Shown in pieces: positions 33,675 through 42,794 of a DNA stretch of 64,000 nucleotides (positions are counted from its first letter, which is position 1; each line of letters opens with the position of its first letter). The position numbers and the translations under genes were made by a program. This stretch comes from Tabrizicola_A sp044377735. GTDB lineage: Bacteria; Pseudomonadota; Alphaproteobacteria; Rhodobacterales; Rhodobacteraceae. The notes under the pieces were generated by a model. That model did not search any database. It was not told the origin of the DNA and saw only the letters and a list, made by a program, of their open reading frames with translations. The stretch covers positions 1 to 64,000 of the forward strand of contig JBILYK010000006.1 in assembly GCA_044377735.1 (NCBI GenBank), given 5' to 3'.

Positions 33675-34304
33675 ATGGTAGGACGGATCATCACAACACT
33701 CGATTGCGTGGCCGAAGGGGCCGACTGGCTGGCCCGCGCCGAGCCGCGCTTTGCCCATGCGCTGACGCTTGTCGGCCCTTTGCCCCTTCGCCGTCAGCCG
33801 GATGGCTTTGCTGCGCTTTTGGATGCGATTGTTGGCCAGCAGGTTTCGGTCGCCTCGGCCGATGCGATCTGGCGGCGGATGGAGGCGGCTGGCTTGACCG
33901 ACCGCGCCGCGCTGGCGGTTGCCTCGGATGAGGCCTGCCGCGCGGTTGGCCTGTCGCGCCAAAAGGCGCGCTATGGTCGGGCGCTGGCGGAATCGGCCAT
34001 CGATTTTGACGCGCTGCGCGGTTTGCCCGACGCGCAGGTCATGCATGTGCTGACCGAAGTTCCCGGCATCGGCACCTGGACGGCCGAGATCTACGCCATG
34101 TTTGCGCTTGGCCGGGCCGATGTCTTTGCCCCCGGTGATCTTGCGTTGCAAGAGGCGGCGCGGGTGCTCTTTGATCTGCCAGACCGCCCGAAAGAGCGCG
34201 CCCTGCGCGCCATGGCCGAGGCGTGGAGCCCGTGGCGATCGGTTGCGGCGACGCTGCTTTGGGCCTACTACCGGGTCGCGAAATCACGGGAAGGCATCAG
34301 ATGA
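33675..34304 (+). CDS. DNA-3-methyladenine glycosylase II (AlkA-like)
   Basis: The 209-residue enzyme removes alkylated bases. It shows the helix-hairpin-helix LTEVPGIGTWTAEIYAMFAL near residue 125 followed by the catalytic Asp in VFAPGDLALQEA, and the IVGQQVSVASADAIW segment near residue 52. It lacks the N-terminal extra domain of E. coli AlkA, as most short forms do. ATG 33675 is used over TTG 33669. The stop overlaps the esterase start by 4 bp. Confidence 0.92.
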   Translation: MVGRIITTLDCVAEGADWLARAEPRFAHALTLVGPLPLRRQPDGFAALLDAIVGQQVSVASADAIWRRMEAAGLTDRAALAVASDEACRAVGLSRQKARYGRALAESAIDFDALRGLPDAQVMHVLTEVPGIGTWTAEIYAMFALGRADVFAPGDLALQEAARVLFDLPDRPKERALRAMAEAWSPWRSVAATLLWAYYRVAKSREGIR

Positions 34305-34963
34305 CGCGCGAGTTAAAGTTTGGGCGGGTGGCGGCCGCCAAGGGGCAGGCCACATCGCTGGTGGTGTTCTTGCATGGCTATGGTGCGGATGGGGCCGATC
34401 TATTGGGTTTGGCCGATCCTATTGCGCCGCATCTGCCGAACACGGTCTTTATGGCCGCCGATGCGCCAAGCCCCTGCGCGGGCAATCCCTTTGGCCGCCA
34501 ATGGTTCCCGATCCCACGCTTTGATGGGTCAACCGAGGTGGAGGCCGCGGTCGAGATGAACCGCGCCGCCGAGGATTTGAACGCCTTTCTCGATCAGCGT
34601 CTGGCCGAGGAAGGGCTGACGCCCGCCGCGCTTGCGCTGATCGGGTTTTCCCAAGGTGCGATGATGAGCCTGCATGTCGCCCCCCGCCGTGATCAGCCAA
34701 TGGCCGGGGTTGTGGCGATTTCGGGAAAGCTGATGCTGCCGCAGCATTTGGCCGAAGAGGCCAAGGTCAAACCGCCGGTGATGCTGATTCATGGCGACCG
34801 CGATGATGTGGTGCCGTTTCAGGAAATGCAGGCGGCAGGCAATGCGCTGGTGACGGCGGGTTTCCCAACCTTTGGCCATGTCATGCAAGGCACCGGGCAT
34901 GGCATTGCGCCAGATGGGCTGGGGGTGGCGATGCAGTTTTTGAAGGAACGGCTTCCCGGCTAA
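34301..34963 (+). CDS. Phospholipase/carboxylesterase family alpha/beta hydrolase
   Basis: The 220-residue enzyme has the full triad: Ser in IGFSQGAMMS near residue 114, Asp in HGDRDDVVP near residue 167 and His in GTGHGIAP near residue 198, with the oxyanion VVFLHGYGADG near residue 22. This is the small YpfH/EstB-type carboxylesterase class. Translation is coupled to the glycosylase by an ATGA overlap. Stop codons of this gene and the convergent glk lie in a short palindrome (aagggc/gccctt) that may end both transcripts. Confidence 0.9.
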   Translation: MTRELKFGRVAAAKGQATSLVVFLHGYGADGADLLGLADPIAPHLPNTVFMAADAPSPCAGNPFGRQWFPIPRFDGSTEVEAAVEMNRAAEDLNAFLDQRLAEEGLTPAALALIGFSQGAMMSLHVAPRRDQPMAGVVAISGKLMLPQHLAEEAKVKPPVMLIHGDRDDVVPFQEMQAAGNALVTAGFPTFGHVMQGTGHGIAPDGLGVAMQFLKERLPG

Positions 34964-34967
34964 GGGC

Positions 34968-35951
34968 TTAGCCCTTGCCACCGCCCGCCAGATAGGCCGC
35001 GCATCCGGTGAGTGCGGCGTAGTCGTCCTCAACGATGGTGACCGCAAAATTGCCCATGAACTCGGCAAAACGCCCCTTGTCGCGGAAGTGACGGCTGAGT
35101 TCCATCTGATCGAAATAGGGCTGCATGGCGCGGGCCATGCCTCCGATCAGATAAATGCCGCCAAAGGGCAGGTGGATGAGAGCAAGGTTGCCCAATTCTT
35201 GACCGAGCAGGTGAATATACAACCGCACAGCCTCTGCCGCCAAGGCCTCACCCGCCGCCATGTCAGCCATAATCTCGGCGCCACGCTTGGTTGACCCAAT
35301 TCCAGCCTCATGGGCGACAAAGGCATAGACCCGCTCCAGCCCCCGGCCTGCCAGCACATCTTCTACCCCGGCGAAGCCATGGGCATGGGGGCCGACATGG
35401 GCCACGAACTGTGCCAGACGTTGGTCTTCCTCGGTCCGCACAGGCATCGAGATATGGCCGCATTCGCTGGCGGCCACCACACGGCCCCATGGGGTTTCAT
35501 GCACGGGGGCTGCGTTCATACCAGTGCCAAGGCCCACCACCAGCATGGCCGCGCCGGGTTTGGAAGGGCCTTCGATCACCGGTCGCAAATGCCGGGGGTC
35601 GATGCGGCCTAAGGCATGACCCTGCGCCTGAAGATCGTTCAGAATGGCGCAACGCGTGGTGCCTGTCGCTGCCGTCAGCCCAGGCCCGGCGATTGTCCAA
35701 TCCAGATTGGTCATGCTGGCCACGCCATCGCGCACCGGCCCTGCAGCGGCCACGCAAACGCCCGAAGCAGATGCGGTTGCCGTCTCTTCCAGATAGCGTT
35801 GCAGCACCGATTCCAGATCGGCAAACTCGGCATTGGCATAGCGGCGGATGCTGTCTTGGCGCACCGAAACGCCATCGGCCAAGGCCACACGGGTGTTGGT
35901 GCCGCCGATATCTGCAACCAAGGCCGGGGTGGTTGACGAAAGCTGGGTCAT
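34968..35951 (-). CDS. glk: Glucokinase
   Basis: The 327-residue kinase phosphorylates glucose with ATP and belongs to the E. coli Glk family. It has the phosphate loop LVADIGGTNTRVAL near residue 12, the ILNDLQAQGHAL segment with the catalytic Asp near residue 102, VGLGTGMNAA near residue 138 and the second nucleotide motif FGGIYLIGGMA near residue 265. Together with zwf, pgl and pgi in the same window it covers sugar entry. It lies upstream of the LysR gene's end on the same strand and has no ribosome site of note. Confidence 0.93.
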   Translation of the reverse strand: MTQLSSTTPALVADIGGTNTRVALADGVSVRQDSIRRYANAEFADLESVLQRYLEETATASASGVCVAAAGPVRDGVASMTNLDWTIAGPGLTAATGTTRCAILNDLQAQGHALGRIDPRHLRPVIEGPSKPGAAMLVVGLGTGMNAAPVHETPWGRVVAASECGHISMPVRTEEDQRLAQFVAHVGPHAHGFAGVEDVLAGRGLERVYAFVAHEAGIGSTKRGAEIMADMAAGEALAAEAVRLYIHLLGQELGNLALIHLPFGGIYLIGGMARAMQPYFDQMELSRHFRDKGRFAEFMGNFAVTIVEDDYAALTGCAAYLAGGGKG

Positions 35952-36003
35952 GGACAGATACCTGAAGGCAGAACGCTGTGGGTTCTAACCCCTTTGCGGG
36001 GAA

Positions 36004-36930
36004 TCACAAGCTGGAAGGCAGCCTGGAAAGACGGTCTGGAAAAGCCGGTGGCGCAATCAGCCCTGGCAAAAGCCGGGCCAGCACCTGGGCACCGGGCGTG
36101 TCGTCGGTTGCACAATACCGCGCCAGCACAATCGCCTCGGCCCCGGCATCGGTTACCGGGCGCGTCACCAGCGCGCGGCCATCTTGCGACAGGCGTGCAG
36201 CGGGGTTGGTATAAGACAGCCCCACCCCCAGCCCATTGGCCGCAAGGCTGCGCATCAGATCAAGGCTGGCTGCACGATGGGCGATGCGCGGCACCAACCC
36301 CGCGCGGGCAAACAGCGCCCGCATATGGCTGATCGACAGGCCCTGATCGGTCAGGATCAAGGGTTGATCGGCCAGATCATTCAGCGTCAATGCTGCGTTT
36401 GCCGCCAGCGGGTGGCTTGCTGCCAACACCGCATGGGGCGGAATATGTCCCAAGCTTTGACGTGTGATGTCATCCTCCAGCCCCAAATCCCATGTCAGCG
36501 CCAGATCGGCCTTGCCTTGGCGCAGCGCGGCGGCCAGATCTTCGAACTCCATCAGGCTGGGGATCAGGTGCAATCCCGGCGCTTGCCTGCCCACCGCCGC
36601 CAAAAGCGGGCCAAGGCAAGAGGCCGCCAGATCCTTGAACACCGCCAATCGCAAGGTCTGCCCCGCCAGCCGCGTCGGATCGGCCAAGGTCGACAGCACC
36701 GCGACCGCCTCTTCGGCCTTGGTCAGCCAGTGCTGCCCAAAGCTCGTCGGCATCAGCCGACCGCCGGGACGGCGCAGGAACAAGGGCTGGCCCAGATGCG
36801 CCTCAAGCTGCGCTAGCGCAACTGACAGCGCGGGCTGGCTGACATGCAGCGCGGCTGCCGCCGCACTCATCCCGCCATGGACGCCCACGGCCACGGCATA
36901 TTCGATCTGGCGCAGGGTCAGCGATAACAT
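36004..36930 (-). CDS. LysR-family transcriptional regulator
   Basis: The 308-residue protein has the N-terminal helix-turn-helix (LRQIEYAVAVGVHGGMSAAAAALHVSQPALS, residues 6-37, in two pieces) and a C-terminal periplasmic-binding-like effector domain. That domain contains TLRLAVFKDLAASCLGPLLAA near residue 92 and an effector pocket ending VGLSYTNPA. It is divergent from a PhyH-type dioxygenase gene, so it likely controls it. The effector is unknown. An inverted repeat fitting a LysR box lies between the genes. Confidence 0.92.
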   Translation of the reverse strand: MLSLTLRQIEYAVAVGVHGGMSAAAAALHVSQPALSVALAQLEAHLGQPLFLRRPGGRLMPTSFGQHWLTKAEEAVAVLSTLADPTRLAGQTLRLAVFKDLAASCLGPLLAAVGRQAPGLHLIPSLMEFEDLAAALRQGKADLALTWDLGLEDDITRQSLGHIPPHAVLAASHPLAANAALTLNDLADQPLILTDQGLSISHMRALFARAGLVPRIAHRAASLDLMRSLAANGLGVGLSYTNPAARLSQDGRALVTRPVTDAGAEAIVLARYCATDDTPGAQVLARLLPGLIAPPAFPDRLSRLPSSL

Positions 36931-36936
36931 CAGGTT

Positions 36937-36957
36937 ATACCTGTCATTAAAGGGTAT
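36937..36957. promoter_or_regulatory. LysR-type inverted repeat between regulator and dioxygenase
   Basis: The repeat ATACC, 11 bases, then GGTAT is symmetrical and fits the T-N11-A pattern of LysR-family sites. It lies 7 bp outside the lysR start and 61 bp before the dioxygenase ATG, in the only space between the two divergent genes. Confidence 0.45.
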
Positions 36958-37018
36958 GATTTGTGCAAATGGTAAGACCGCGCCATAGCTTTGGCAACTG
37001 CATCAAGGAGGGCAAGGC

Positions 37019-37807
37019 ATGACAACCATCGTCACCGATCAAATGATCGAGGACTTCCAGCGCGACGGGGCCGTTCTGGTCAAGGGGCTTTGGAAAGATT
37101 GGGTCGAACCTTTGCGCGCCGGGATTGAGCGCAACATGACCGAACCGGGACCCTATGGCGCGGAAAACCTCAAACCCGGTGAGGGGGGGCGGTTCTTCGA
37201 CGACTATTGCAACTGGACCCGCATCCCCGAGTTCGAGAAGGTGATCAAGGGCTCGGACGTGGCGCAGGTGGCGGCCAAGCTGATGGGATCACAGCGCGTG
37301 CAGATGTTCCACGACCATGTGCTGGTCAAGGAACCCGGCACGTCAAAGCCCACACCTTGGCATCAGGACGGCCCCTATTACTTTGTCCAAGGCCGCCAGA
37401 CCGTGTCCTTCTGGTCGCCGATGGATCCGGTGAAAGAGGCCTCTTTGCGCTGTGTCGCGGGCAGCCACCGTTGGGAGAAAGAGGTTTTGCCGACGCGTTG
37501 GCTGGCAGAGACCAGTTTCTACCCCGACAGTGACCGCTATATGCCCGTGCCGGACCCCGACGCCGAAGGCATGCGCGTGCTGGAATGGCACATGGAGCCG
37601 GGCGACGCCGTGGCCTTTGATTATCGAACGCTGCACGGCGCGCGTGGAAACACCACCGCCTCTCGTCGGCGGGCGTTTTCGTTGCGGCTTTTGGGTGATG
37701 ATGCGCGCTATGTCACCCAGCCCGGGCGCACATCGCCGCCCTTTCCGGGGCATGACATGGTTGAAGGCCAAGTGTTGCGGCAGGACTGGTTCCCCTTCCT
37801 GATCTAA
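37019..37807 (+). CDS. Phytanoyl-CoA dioxygenase (PhyH) family protein
   Basis: This 262-residue Fe(II)/2-oxoglutarate-dependent oxygenase has the 2-His-1-carboxylate site: HQD in PWHQDGPYY near residue 119 and the distal His in RTLHGARGN near residue 205, with Arg for 2-oxoglutarate in TASRRRAFSLRL. The substrate could be a small organic acid, osmolyte or lipid; none is indicated. A strong ribosome site (aaggaggg) precedes ATG 37019. It is divergent from a LysR regulator that probably controls it. Confidence 0.9.
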   Translation: MTTIVTDQMIEDFQRDGAVLVKGLWKDWVEPLRAGIERNMTEPGPYGAENLKPGEGGRFFDDYCNWTRIPEFEKVIKGSDVAQVAAKLMGSQRVQMFHDHVLVKEPGTSKPTPWHQDGPYYFVQGRQTVSFWSPMDPVKEASLRCVAGSHRWEKEVLPTRWLAETSFYPDSDRYMPVPDPDAEGMRVLEWHMEPGDAVAFDYRTLHGARGNTTASRRRAFSLRLLGDDARYVTQPGRTSPPFPGHDMVEGQVLRQDWFPFLI

Positions 37808-37898
37808 CGCCCCGACAAAACCCTGGCCTGCTTGCGGCAGCGCAGCGGGTTGCCTCTTGAATGCTTTGGGCAGATGCTGCGACCAAAGGAGCATAGCT

Positions 37899-38909
37899 AT
37901 GACCGAGCCCGCCATCGAGCACCGCCCGCGCACCTACCCCGCGCCCCAGTTTCCGCCGCGAAAGCCAAAACTCTTTGCCCGCACGCCTCCAGCGATCTTC
38001 CCCTCGATCTTGGGGCTCTTGGGTTTGGGTCTGGCCGCGCGCAGGGGTGCCGAGGTGCTGGGCCTTGACCAAAGCCCGCTTGGCGGGCTGGTCGAGACGG
38101 CCCTTGGCGGGCTGATGATCCTGTGGCTCTTTGCCATCAGCGCGCTTTTCGGCAAGATCCTGCGCCGGGCTGGCGTTCTGATCGAGGATTTGCGCGTGCT
38201 GCCGGGTCGGGCGGGGGTTTCAGCGGCGACCATGTCCGGCATGGCGGCGGCGGTGCTGGTGCCCTATGCGCCGGGTCTGGCTTTGGGGTTGGTGATCGTG
38301 GCCTTGGTCGCGCACGGCCTGATGGCGGCGATCCTGATTGCCACGCTGGCACGCATGGCACCCGAGGCGCGCAGCGTCAGCCCGGTGTTCCATCTGGCCT
38401 TTGTCGCCTTCATCGTAGGGGCCTTGCCCTTGGCCCAACTGGGCGAGATTGCCGCCGCGACGGCAATCTTCTGGGCGACACTCTCGGTTGCATCAGTGAT
38501 CTGGGTGATCTCGCTGTGGCAACTGACGCGCACAAGCCCGCCCGCACCCCTGCGCCCGCTTTTGGCCATTCACTTTGCCCCAGCGGCGTTTTTGTCGCTG
38601 GTTGCCGGTCAAATCGGACTGCCAACCCTCGCGCTTGGCTTTGCTGCCTTTGGTATGGTGATCTTTCTCGCGCTGCTGGCGGCATTGCGCTGGATCACGG
38701 TGGCGGGGTTTTCACCGCTTTGGGGCGCGTTCACCTTTCCCTTGACGGCGCTGGCCAGCGCGCTTTTGACGCTTGGCGGCACATGGGTGTGGCCGGGCCT
38801 TTTCCTCTTGATGCTGGCGCTTGGAATCGTGCCGGCAATCGCGTGGAACGTGCTGAAACTCTGGCCCGGCAACCGCCTTGCCACCAAAACCAACGCGGCC
38901 GAGGCTTAA
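37899..38909 (+). CDS. TDT family carrier (TehA/SLAC1-like)
   Basis: The 336-residue membrane protein has about ten hydrophobic segments with the TehA/SLAC1 order. The first segment is PAIFPSILGLLGLGLA near residue 36, and a later one near residue 225 is the conserved MVIFLALLAALRWI. TDT proteins are anion channels or tellurite/dicarboxylate carriers. The ligand is not predictable. ATG 37899 has aaaggagc at ideal spacing; the in-frame start at 37857 has none. It runs in the same direction as the dioxygenase gene, 91 bp away. Confidence 0.85.
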   Translation: MTEPAIEHRPRTYPAPQFPPRKPKLFARTPPAIFPSILGLLGLGLAARRGAEVLGLDQSPLGGLVETALGGLMILWLFAISALFGKILRRAGVLIEDLRVLPGRAGVSAATMSGMAAAVLVPYAPGLALGLVIVALVAHGLMAAILIATLARMAPEARSVSPVFHLAFVAFIVGALPLAQLGEIAAATAIFWATLSVASVIWVISLWQLTRTSPPAPLRPLLAIHFAPAAFLSLVAGQIGLPTLALGFAAFGMVIFLALLAALRWITVAGFSPLWGAFTFPLTALASALLTLGGTWVWPGLFLLMLALGIVPAIAWNVLKLWPGNRLATKTNAAEA

Positions 38910-38926
38910 GGCCCGGCCTCGGCTTT
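38898..38926 (+). terminator. Terminator overlapping the TDT carrier stop
   Basis: A perfect 8-bp stem gccgaggc/gcctcggc (38898-38905, 38916-38923) is followed by ttt. It includes the carrier's stop codon in its loop. Confidence 0.55.
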
Positions 38927-38956
38927 CATCTTGGTGCAAATACTCCCGCCGGAGGC
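38924..38956. repeat. Dispersed intergenic repeat, copy D (single arm)
   Basis: The segment tttcatcttggtgcaaatac + tcccgccggaggc matches one arm of the 14956 element and the leading block of copies A and B. It lies between the convergent TDT and amidotransferase genes. Confidence 0.6.
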
Positions 38957-38997
38957 ATCCGACATCTGCTCCAAACGGGCCGCCTCACAGCTGGCGT

Positions 38998-39693
38998 TCA
39001 GATCAGCCCGACCCAAGCCCGTGCAATGGCCAACCCATGCGCATCCGCCGCCGCCCCGTGACGCGCGGCATGCGTGGCAAAGTCACCAACCCAGCCGGGC
39101 CGGTTTGCCTCAAAGGCCTCGGCAAACTCGCGCGCCCAGTCGGCCGCCACTGCGCGATTGGCCTCAAAGTGAAACTGCATGGCATAGCCCGCACGCCCAT
39201 AGCGAAAGCATTGTGCCAGGGCTTTGGGCGAATGCGCCAGATGCTTGGTGCCATCGGGCAGGGTGAAGGTGTCGGAATGCCATTGCATGATGGCAAAGCG
39301 TTCGGGCAGATGTGACAGCACCGGATCGGCGCGCGCCTCATCGGTCAACGCCACTTCGCACCAGCCATATTCGCCCGCCGTGCCAATGTGGTTGTCAGCC
39401 CCCAAACCCCGGGCAAAGACCTGACTTCCAAGGCAAATGCCCAAGGTGGCGATGCCCATATCGGCGCTTTGCTTCATCAGCCGGGCCAGCCGTGGGAGGT
39501 AAGGGTGGGTGGCGTCGGCGCGTGCATTCTGCTCGCCACCGAACACCACCAGCGCGTCATAGGCCCCCAGCTCGGGCAGCGCCCCGTCGCGCCAGGGCTT
39601 CCACAGATCAATCCGCGCGGCGGCCTCATGCAGGGCCACGCCGACCTGTCCATGGTGGGTGACGGCGGTGTTTTCGATGATGGCCACGCGCAT
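38998..39693 (-). CDS. Class I glutamine amidotransferase-like protein
   Basis: The 231-residue protein has a stand-alone GATase1 fold. The nucleophile Cys is in LGICLGSQVFARG near residue 85 and the His-Glu pair in MQFHFEANRA near residue 175. It would release ammonia from glutamine for a partner synthetase or, as in gamma-glutamyl-gamma-aminobutyrate hydrolase-like forms, act on another substrate. No synthetase is adjacent. ATG 39693 is set by aaggag six bases upstream. It is divergent from guaB. Confidence 0.88.
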   Translation of the reverse strand: MRVAIIENTAVTHHGQVGVALHEAAARIDLWKPWRDGALPELGAYDALVVFGGEQNARADATHPYLPRLARLMKQSADMGIATLGICLGSQVFARGLGADNHIGTAGEYGWCEVALTDEARADPVLSHLPERFAIMQWHSDTFTLPDGTKHLAHSPKALAQCFRYGRAGYAMQFHFEANRAVAADWAREFAEAFEANRPGWVGDFATHAARHGAAADAHGLAIARAWVGLI

Positions 39694-39837
39694 CGGCATC
39701 TCCTTGTCTCGTGGCCGCATCAATGCACCCTCTGCAATCGGCTGCAAGGGGGCCAAAACGCTCTTGCGCTTTGGCCGATCCCGTGAAAAGGGGAGCCGTC
39801 AAACGAACACTCCCCAGCCCAACTCATGGAGGCCCCC

Positions 39838-41286
39838 TTGGAGATTCGCGAGGCACTGACCTTTGATGACGTGCTCTTGGTGCCAGCGGCATCCAGCGTA
39901 CTGCCGTCTGATGCTGAAACATCGACCTTTGTCACCAAATCCATCCGCATGAACATCCCGCTGTTGTCCAGCGCGATGGACACCGTGACCGAGGGCCGCA
40001 TGGCCATTGCCATGGCGCAGGCCGGTGGGATCGGGGTCATTCACCGCAATCTCGACCTTGAGGCGCAGGCGCGCGAGGTGCGGCGGGTCAAGCGCTTTGA
40101 ATCCGGCGTTGTCTATGCGCCCATCACCCTGACCCCCGATCAGACGTTGGCCGATGCCAAGGTGCTGATGGAGCGCTATCAGATCACGGGCTTTCCTGTG
40201 GTCGACAGTCAGGGCCGCGTGGTGGGCATTGTCACCAACCGCGACATGCGCTTTGCCACGGATGACAAGACGCCCGTTTCGGTGATGATGTCGGCCGACA
40301 ACCTTGCGCTCTTGCGCGAACCGGTGGATCGGGACGCGGCGATCAGCCTGATGAAGGCGCGCCGGATTGAAAAGCTTTTGGTCACCGATGGTGCAGGTAA
40401 ACTCACCGGGCTTTTGACGCTGAAAGATACCGAAAAATCAGTCCTGAACCCGCAAGCCTGCAAGGATGAGATGGGGCGGCTGCGTGTCGCGGCTGCCTCC
40501 ACCGTGGGCGATGCCGGATTTGAACGCAGCCAAGCCCTGATTGATGCCGGGGTCGATTTGGTGGTTATAGACACCGCGCATGGCCATTCCGAAGGCGTGG
40601 CCAAGGCAGTGGAACGGATCAAGAAGCTGTCAAACGCCGTGCAGGTGGTGGCAGGCAATGTTGCCACCGCCGAGGCGACACGGGCGCTGATCGGCGCGGG
40701 AGCGGATGCGGTGAAGGTGGGCATTGGCCCGGGCAGTATCTGCACCACCCGCATTGTGGCGGGTGTCGGCGTGCCGCAATTGACGGCGATCATGGATGCG
40801 GTTCGCGCGGCGGGGGATATTCCGATCATCGCGGATGGTGGCATCAAGTATTCCGGCGATTTCGCCAAGGCCATCGCCGCAGGCGCGTCTTGCGCCATGG
40901 TCGGCAGCGCGATTGCGGGCACTGAAGAAAGCCCGGGGGAGCTGATCCTGTATCAAGGCCGCAGCTTCAAGGCCTATCGCGGCATGGGCAGCCTTGGCGC
41001 GATGGCGCGCGGCTCAGCCGATCGGTATTTCCAGAAAGATGCCGCCAGCGATAAACTCGTGCCCGAAGGCATCGAGGGGCAGGTGCCCTATAAGGGCACC
41101 GTGGCCGCGGTGTTGCACCAGATGGTGGGCGGCCTGCGCGCCGCCATGGGCTATACCGGTAACCGCACGGTGGCTGAGATGCGGACAAATTGCACGTTTG
41201 TCCGGATTACCGGGGCCGGGCTGAAAGAAAGCCATGTCCATGATGTGCAGATCACGCGCGAAAGTCCGAACTATCGCATCGGCTGA
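39838..41286 (+). CDS. guaB: Inosine-5'-monophosphate dehydrogenase
   Basis: GuaB oxidises IMP to XMP, the first step to GMP. The 482-residue TIM barrel has the catalytic loop GPGSICTTRI near residue 298, the flap RGMGSLGAM near residue 380, and an inserted CBS pair (about 90-200). ATG 39826 overlaps the ribosome site tggagg; TTG 39838 then lies 5 bases after it and gives the canonical MEIREALTFDDVLL lead, so the TTG is chosen. The next gene (exoD) converges. Confidence 0.95.
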   Translation: MEIREALTFDDVLLVPAASSVLPSDAETSTFVTKSIRMNIPLLSSAMDTVTEGRMAIAMAQAGGIGVIHRNLDLEAQAREVRRVKRFESGVVYAPITLTPDQTLADAKVLMERYQITGFPVVDSQGRVVGIVTNRDMRFATDDKTPVSVMMSADNLALLREPVDRDAAISLMKARRIEKLLVTDGAGKLTGLLTLKDTEKSVLNPQACKDEMGRLRVAAASTVGDAGFERSQALIDAGVDLVVIDTAHGHSEGVAKAVERIKKLSNAVQVVAGNVATAEATRALIGAGADAVKVGIGPGSICTTRIVAGVGVPQLTAIMDAVRAAGDIPIIADGGIKYSGDFAKAIAAGASCAMVGSAIAGTEESPGELILYQGRSFKAYRGMGSLGAMARGSADRYFQKDAASDKLVPEGIEGQVPYKGTVAAVLHQMVGGLRAAMGYTGNRTVAEMRTNCTFVRITGAGLKESHVHDVQITRESPNYRIG

Positions 41287-41327
41287 TAGGGGGGGCAGGG
41301 CGGCGCAGTCTCGCGCCGCTCCGCCCG

Positions 41328-41963
41328 TCAGGGCGCGTAGCCAAAGGCGCCAAGGAACACAAAGACCGCCGCCTTGAACAAGGCCCAAAGCAGGGTGGAA
41401 AAAAGCACTGCCCCGCTGATCAGGGTGAGAAAACCGGCAATCACCCACAGACCGTCTTCTTCCATCATCCCAATCGAAAAGAAGATGATGCCCAAAGCCG
41501 GGATCATGTTGCCAAAGGGTATTGGCAGCACAACCGCAACGGCCAACAGCAGCATCATAACGCCGATCACCTGCGCCATCCGGCCCCGGGTCAGAGCACC
41601 AAGCCGCGGGTGCAAAAAGCGCTCGCTGCGCTCCAGCCAAGGCTTGGCCTGATCTATTACCGTCGCAAGCCCGGCGCGTGAGAAAGAACGGTTGGCGATG
41701 AACGCCGGCAGCCAAGGCCGCTGCCCCAATGTCATCTGCAAGGCCAGATAGACAAGCGGCATCCCGGTGATGGCCGAGGTGCCTGGAATCGCCGGCAGCA
41801 CATTGGGCAGGGCAAACAACACCAACAGCGTCGTATGCGCGCGGCCTTCCAGGCGGGTGATGATATCGCCAATGCTAACACGCTCATCTTGCCCTTCGGC
41901 AAGCCGGGGCAGAAGCTGGGAAAGTCGATCACCATCGGTTGCGCGTGTCATGCGCCATGACAT
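41328..41963 (-). CDS. exoD: ExoD-like membrane protein
   Basis: The 211-residue membrane protein belongs to the ExoD family, first found as required for exopolysaccharide synthesis and alkaline growth in rhizobia. It shows TTLLVLFALPNVLPAIPGTSAITG near residue 43 and the conserved VVLPIPFGNMIPALGII near residue 140, with four or five hydrophobic segments. The start could be 41963 or 41951; aggcacg fits 41963. It is divergent from the SDR gene, 75 bp apart. Confidence 0.85.
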   Translation of the reverse strand: MSWRMTRATDGDRLSQLLPRLAEGQDERVSIGDIITRLEGRAHTTLLVLFALPNVLPAIPGTSAITGMPLVYLALQMTLGQRPWLPAFIANRSFSRAGLATVIDQAKPWLERSERFLHPRLGALTRGRMAQVIGVMMLLLAVAVVLPIPFGNMIPALGIIFFSIGMMEEDGLWVIAGFLTLISGAVLFSTLLWALFKAAVFVFLGAFGYAP

Positions 41964-42038
41964 GGCGTGCCTGCGTCCGATTTACCAGAGGCTGCGTTGC
42001 GGCAATTGCACAAGCTGGCTATGGAGGAGGTGAAAAAC

Positions 42039-42794
42039 GTGGGGGGCGGTATGGCGCTGGCAGTCATCACAGGGGCAGGGGCACCGGGCGGCATCGGCAT
42101 GGCCTGCGCCCGCGCCTTGGGGCAAGCGGGCTTTGATTTGGCCATCACCGCCACAACAGGCCGGATTGAGGCCCGCCGCGCTGAACTTATGGCCGAGGGG
42201 TTTGCCGTGACCGCATTTCAGGGCGACCTGACCGACCCGGCCACCGTGGCGCGGCTTTATGACACAAGCGGCCCGGCGGCGGTTTTGGTGAACAACGCGG
42301 GCATGGGGTCTGTTCTGGCCCCGGCCGAACAGATGGCCTTTTTGGACATGACGGCGGAGCAATGGCGCCGCCAGATGGATGTCACGCTGACCACGGCCGT
42401 TCTGGTCACGCGCGCCTATCTGCCCGCCATGCTTGCCGCAAGCCAAGGCCGGGTTGTGATGATGGCCTCTGTCACCGGGCCGCTGGTATCGAGCCCCGGG
42501 GAAAGCGCCTATTCGGCGGCCAAGGCCGCGATGGTGGGCTTGACCCATGCGCTGGCACTGGAGGTCGCGGTGCATGGGGTGACGGTGAATGCCGTGGCCC
42601 CAGGCTGGATTGCCACCGAGGCCGCAACCCCGCAAGAGCTGCGCGCCGCTGCCGCCACCCCGCCGCGCCGGGCCGGCACGCCCGCCGAAGTGGCCGCCTG
42701 CGTGGCCTTTCTCGCCTCGTCCGGTGCATCTTATGTCAACGGTGCGACTTTGGTGGTCGATGGCGGCAATATCTTGCAAGAGCGCAAGGCATGA
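42039..42794 (+). CDS. Short-chain dehydrogenase/reductase
   Basis: The 251-residue enzyme has the NAD(P) loop VITGAGAPGGIGMACA near residue 8, the NNAG motif near residue 86, the Ser of MMASVTGPLV and the YSAAK catalytic pair near residue 155. The C-terminal end GATLVVDGG is typical of the classical SDR group. The substrate is unknown. Starts at ATG 42021, GTG 42039 and ATG 42051 are all in frame; GTG 42039 is best spaced from ggaggagg. The stop overlaps rsmB (ATGA). Confidence 0.88.
   Translation: MGGGMALAVITGAGAPGGIGMACARALGQAGFDLAITATTGRIEARRAELMAEGFAVTAFQGDLTDPATVARLYDTSGPAAVLVNNAGMGSVLAPAEQMAFLDMTAEQWRRQMDVTLTTAVLVTRAYLPAMLAASQGRVVMMASVTGPLVSSPGESAYSAAKAAMVGLTHALALEVAVHGVTVNAVAPGWIATEAATPQELRAAAATPPRRAGTPAEVAACVAFLASSGASYVNGATLVVDGGNILQERKA

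Noticed and set aside
41300..41319. Terminator between guaB and exoD
   Set aside because: A 7-bp GC stem is there, but no T tract follows on either strand.
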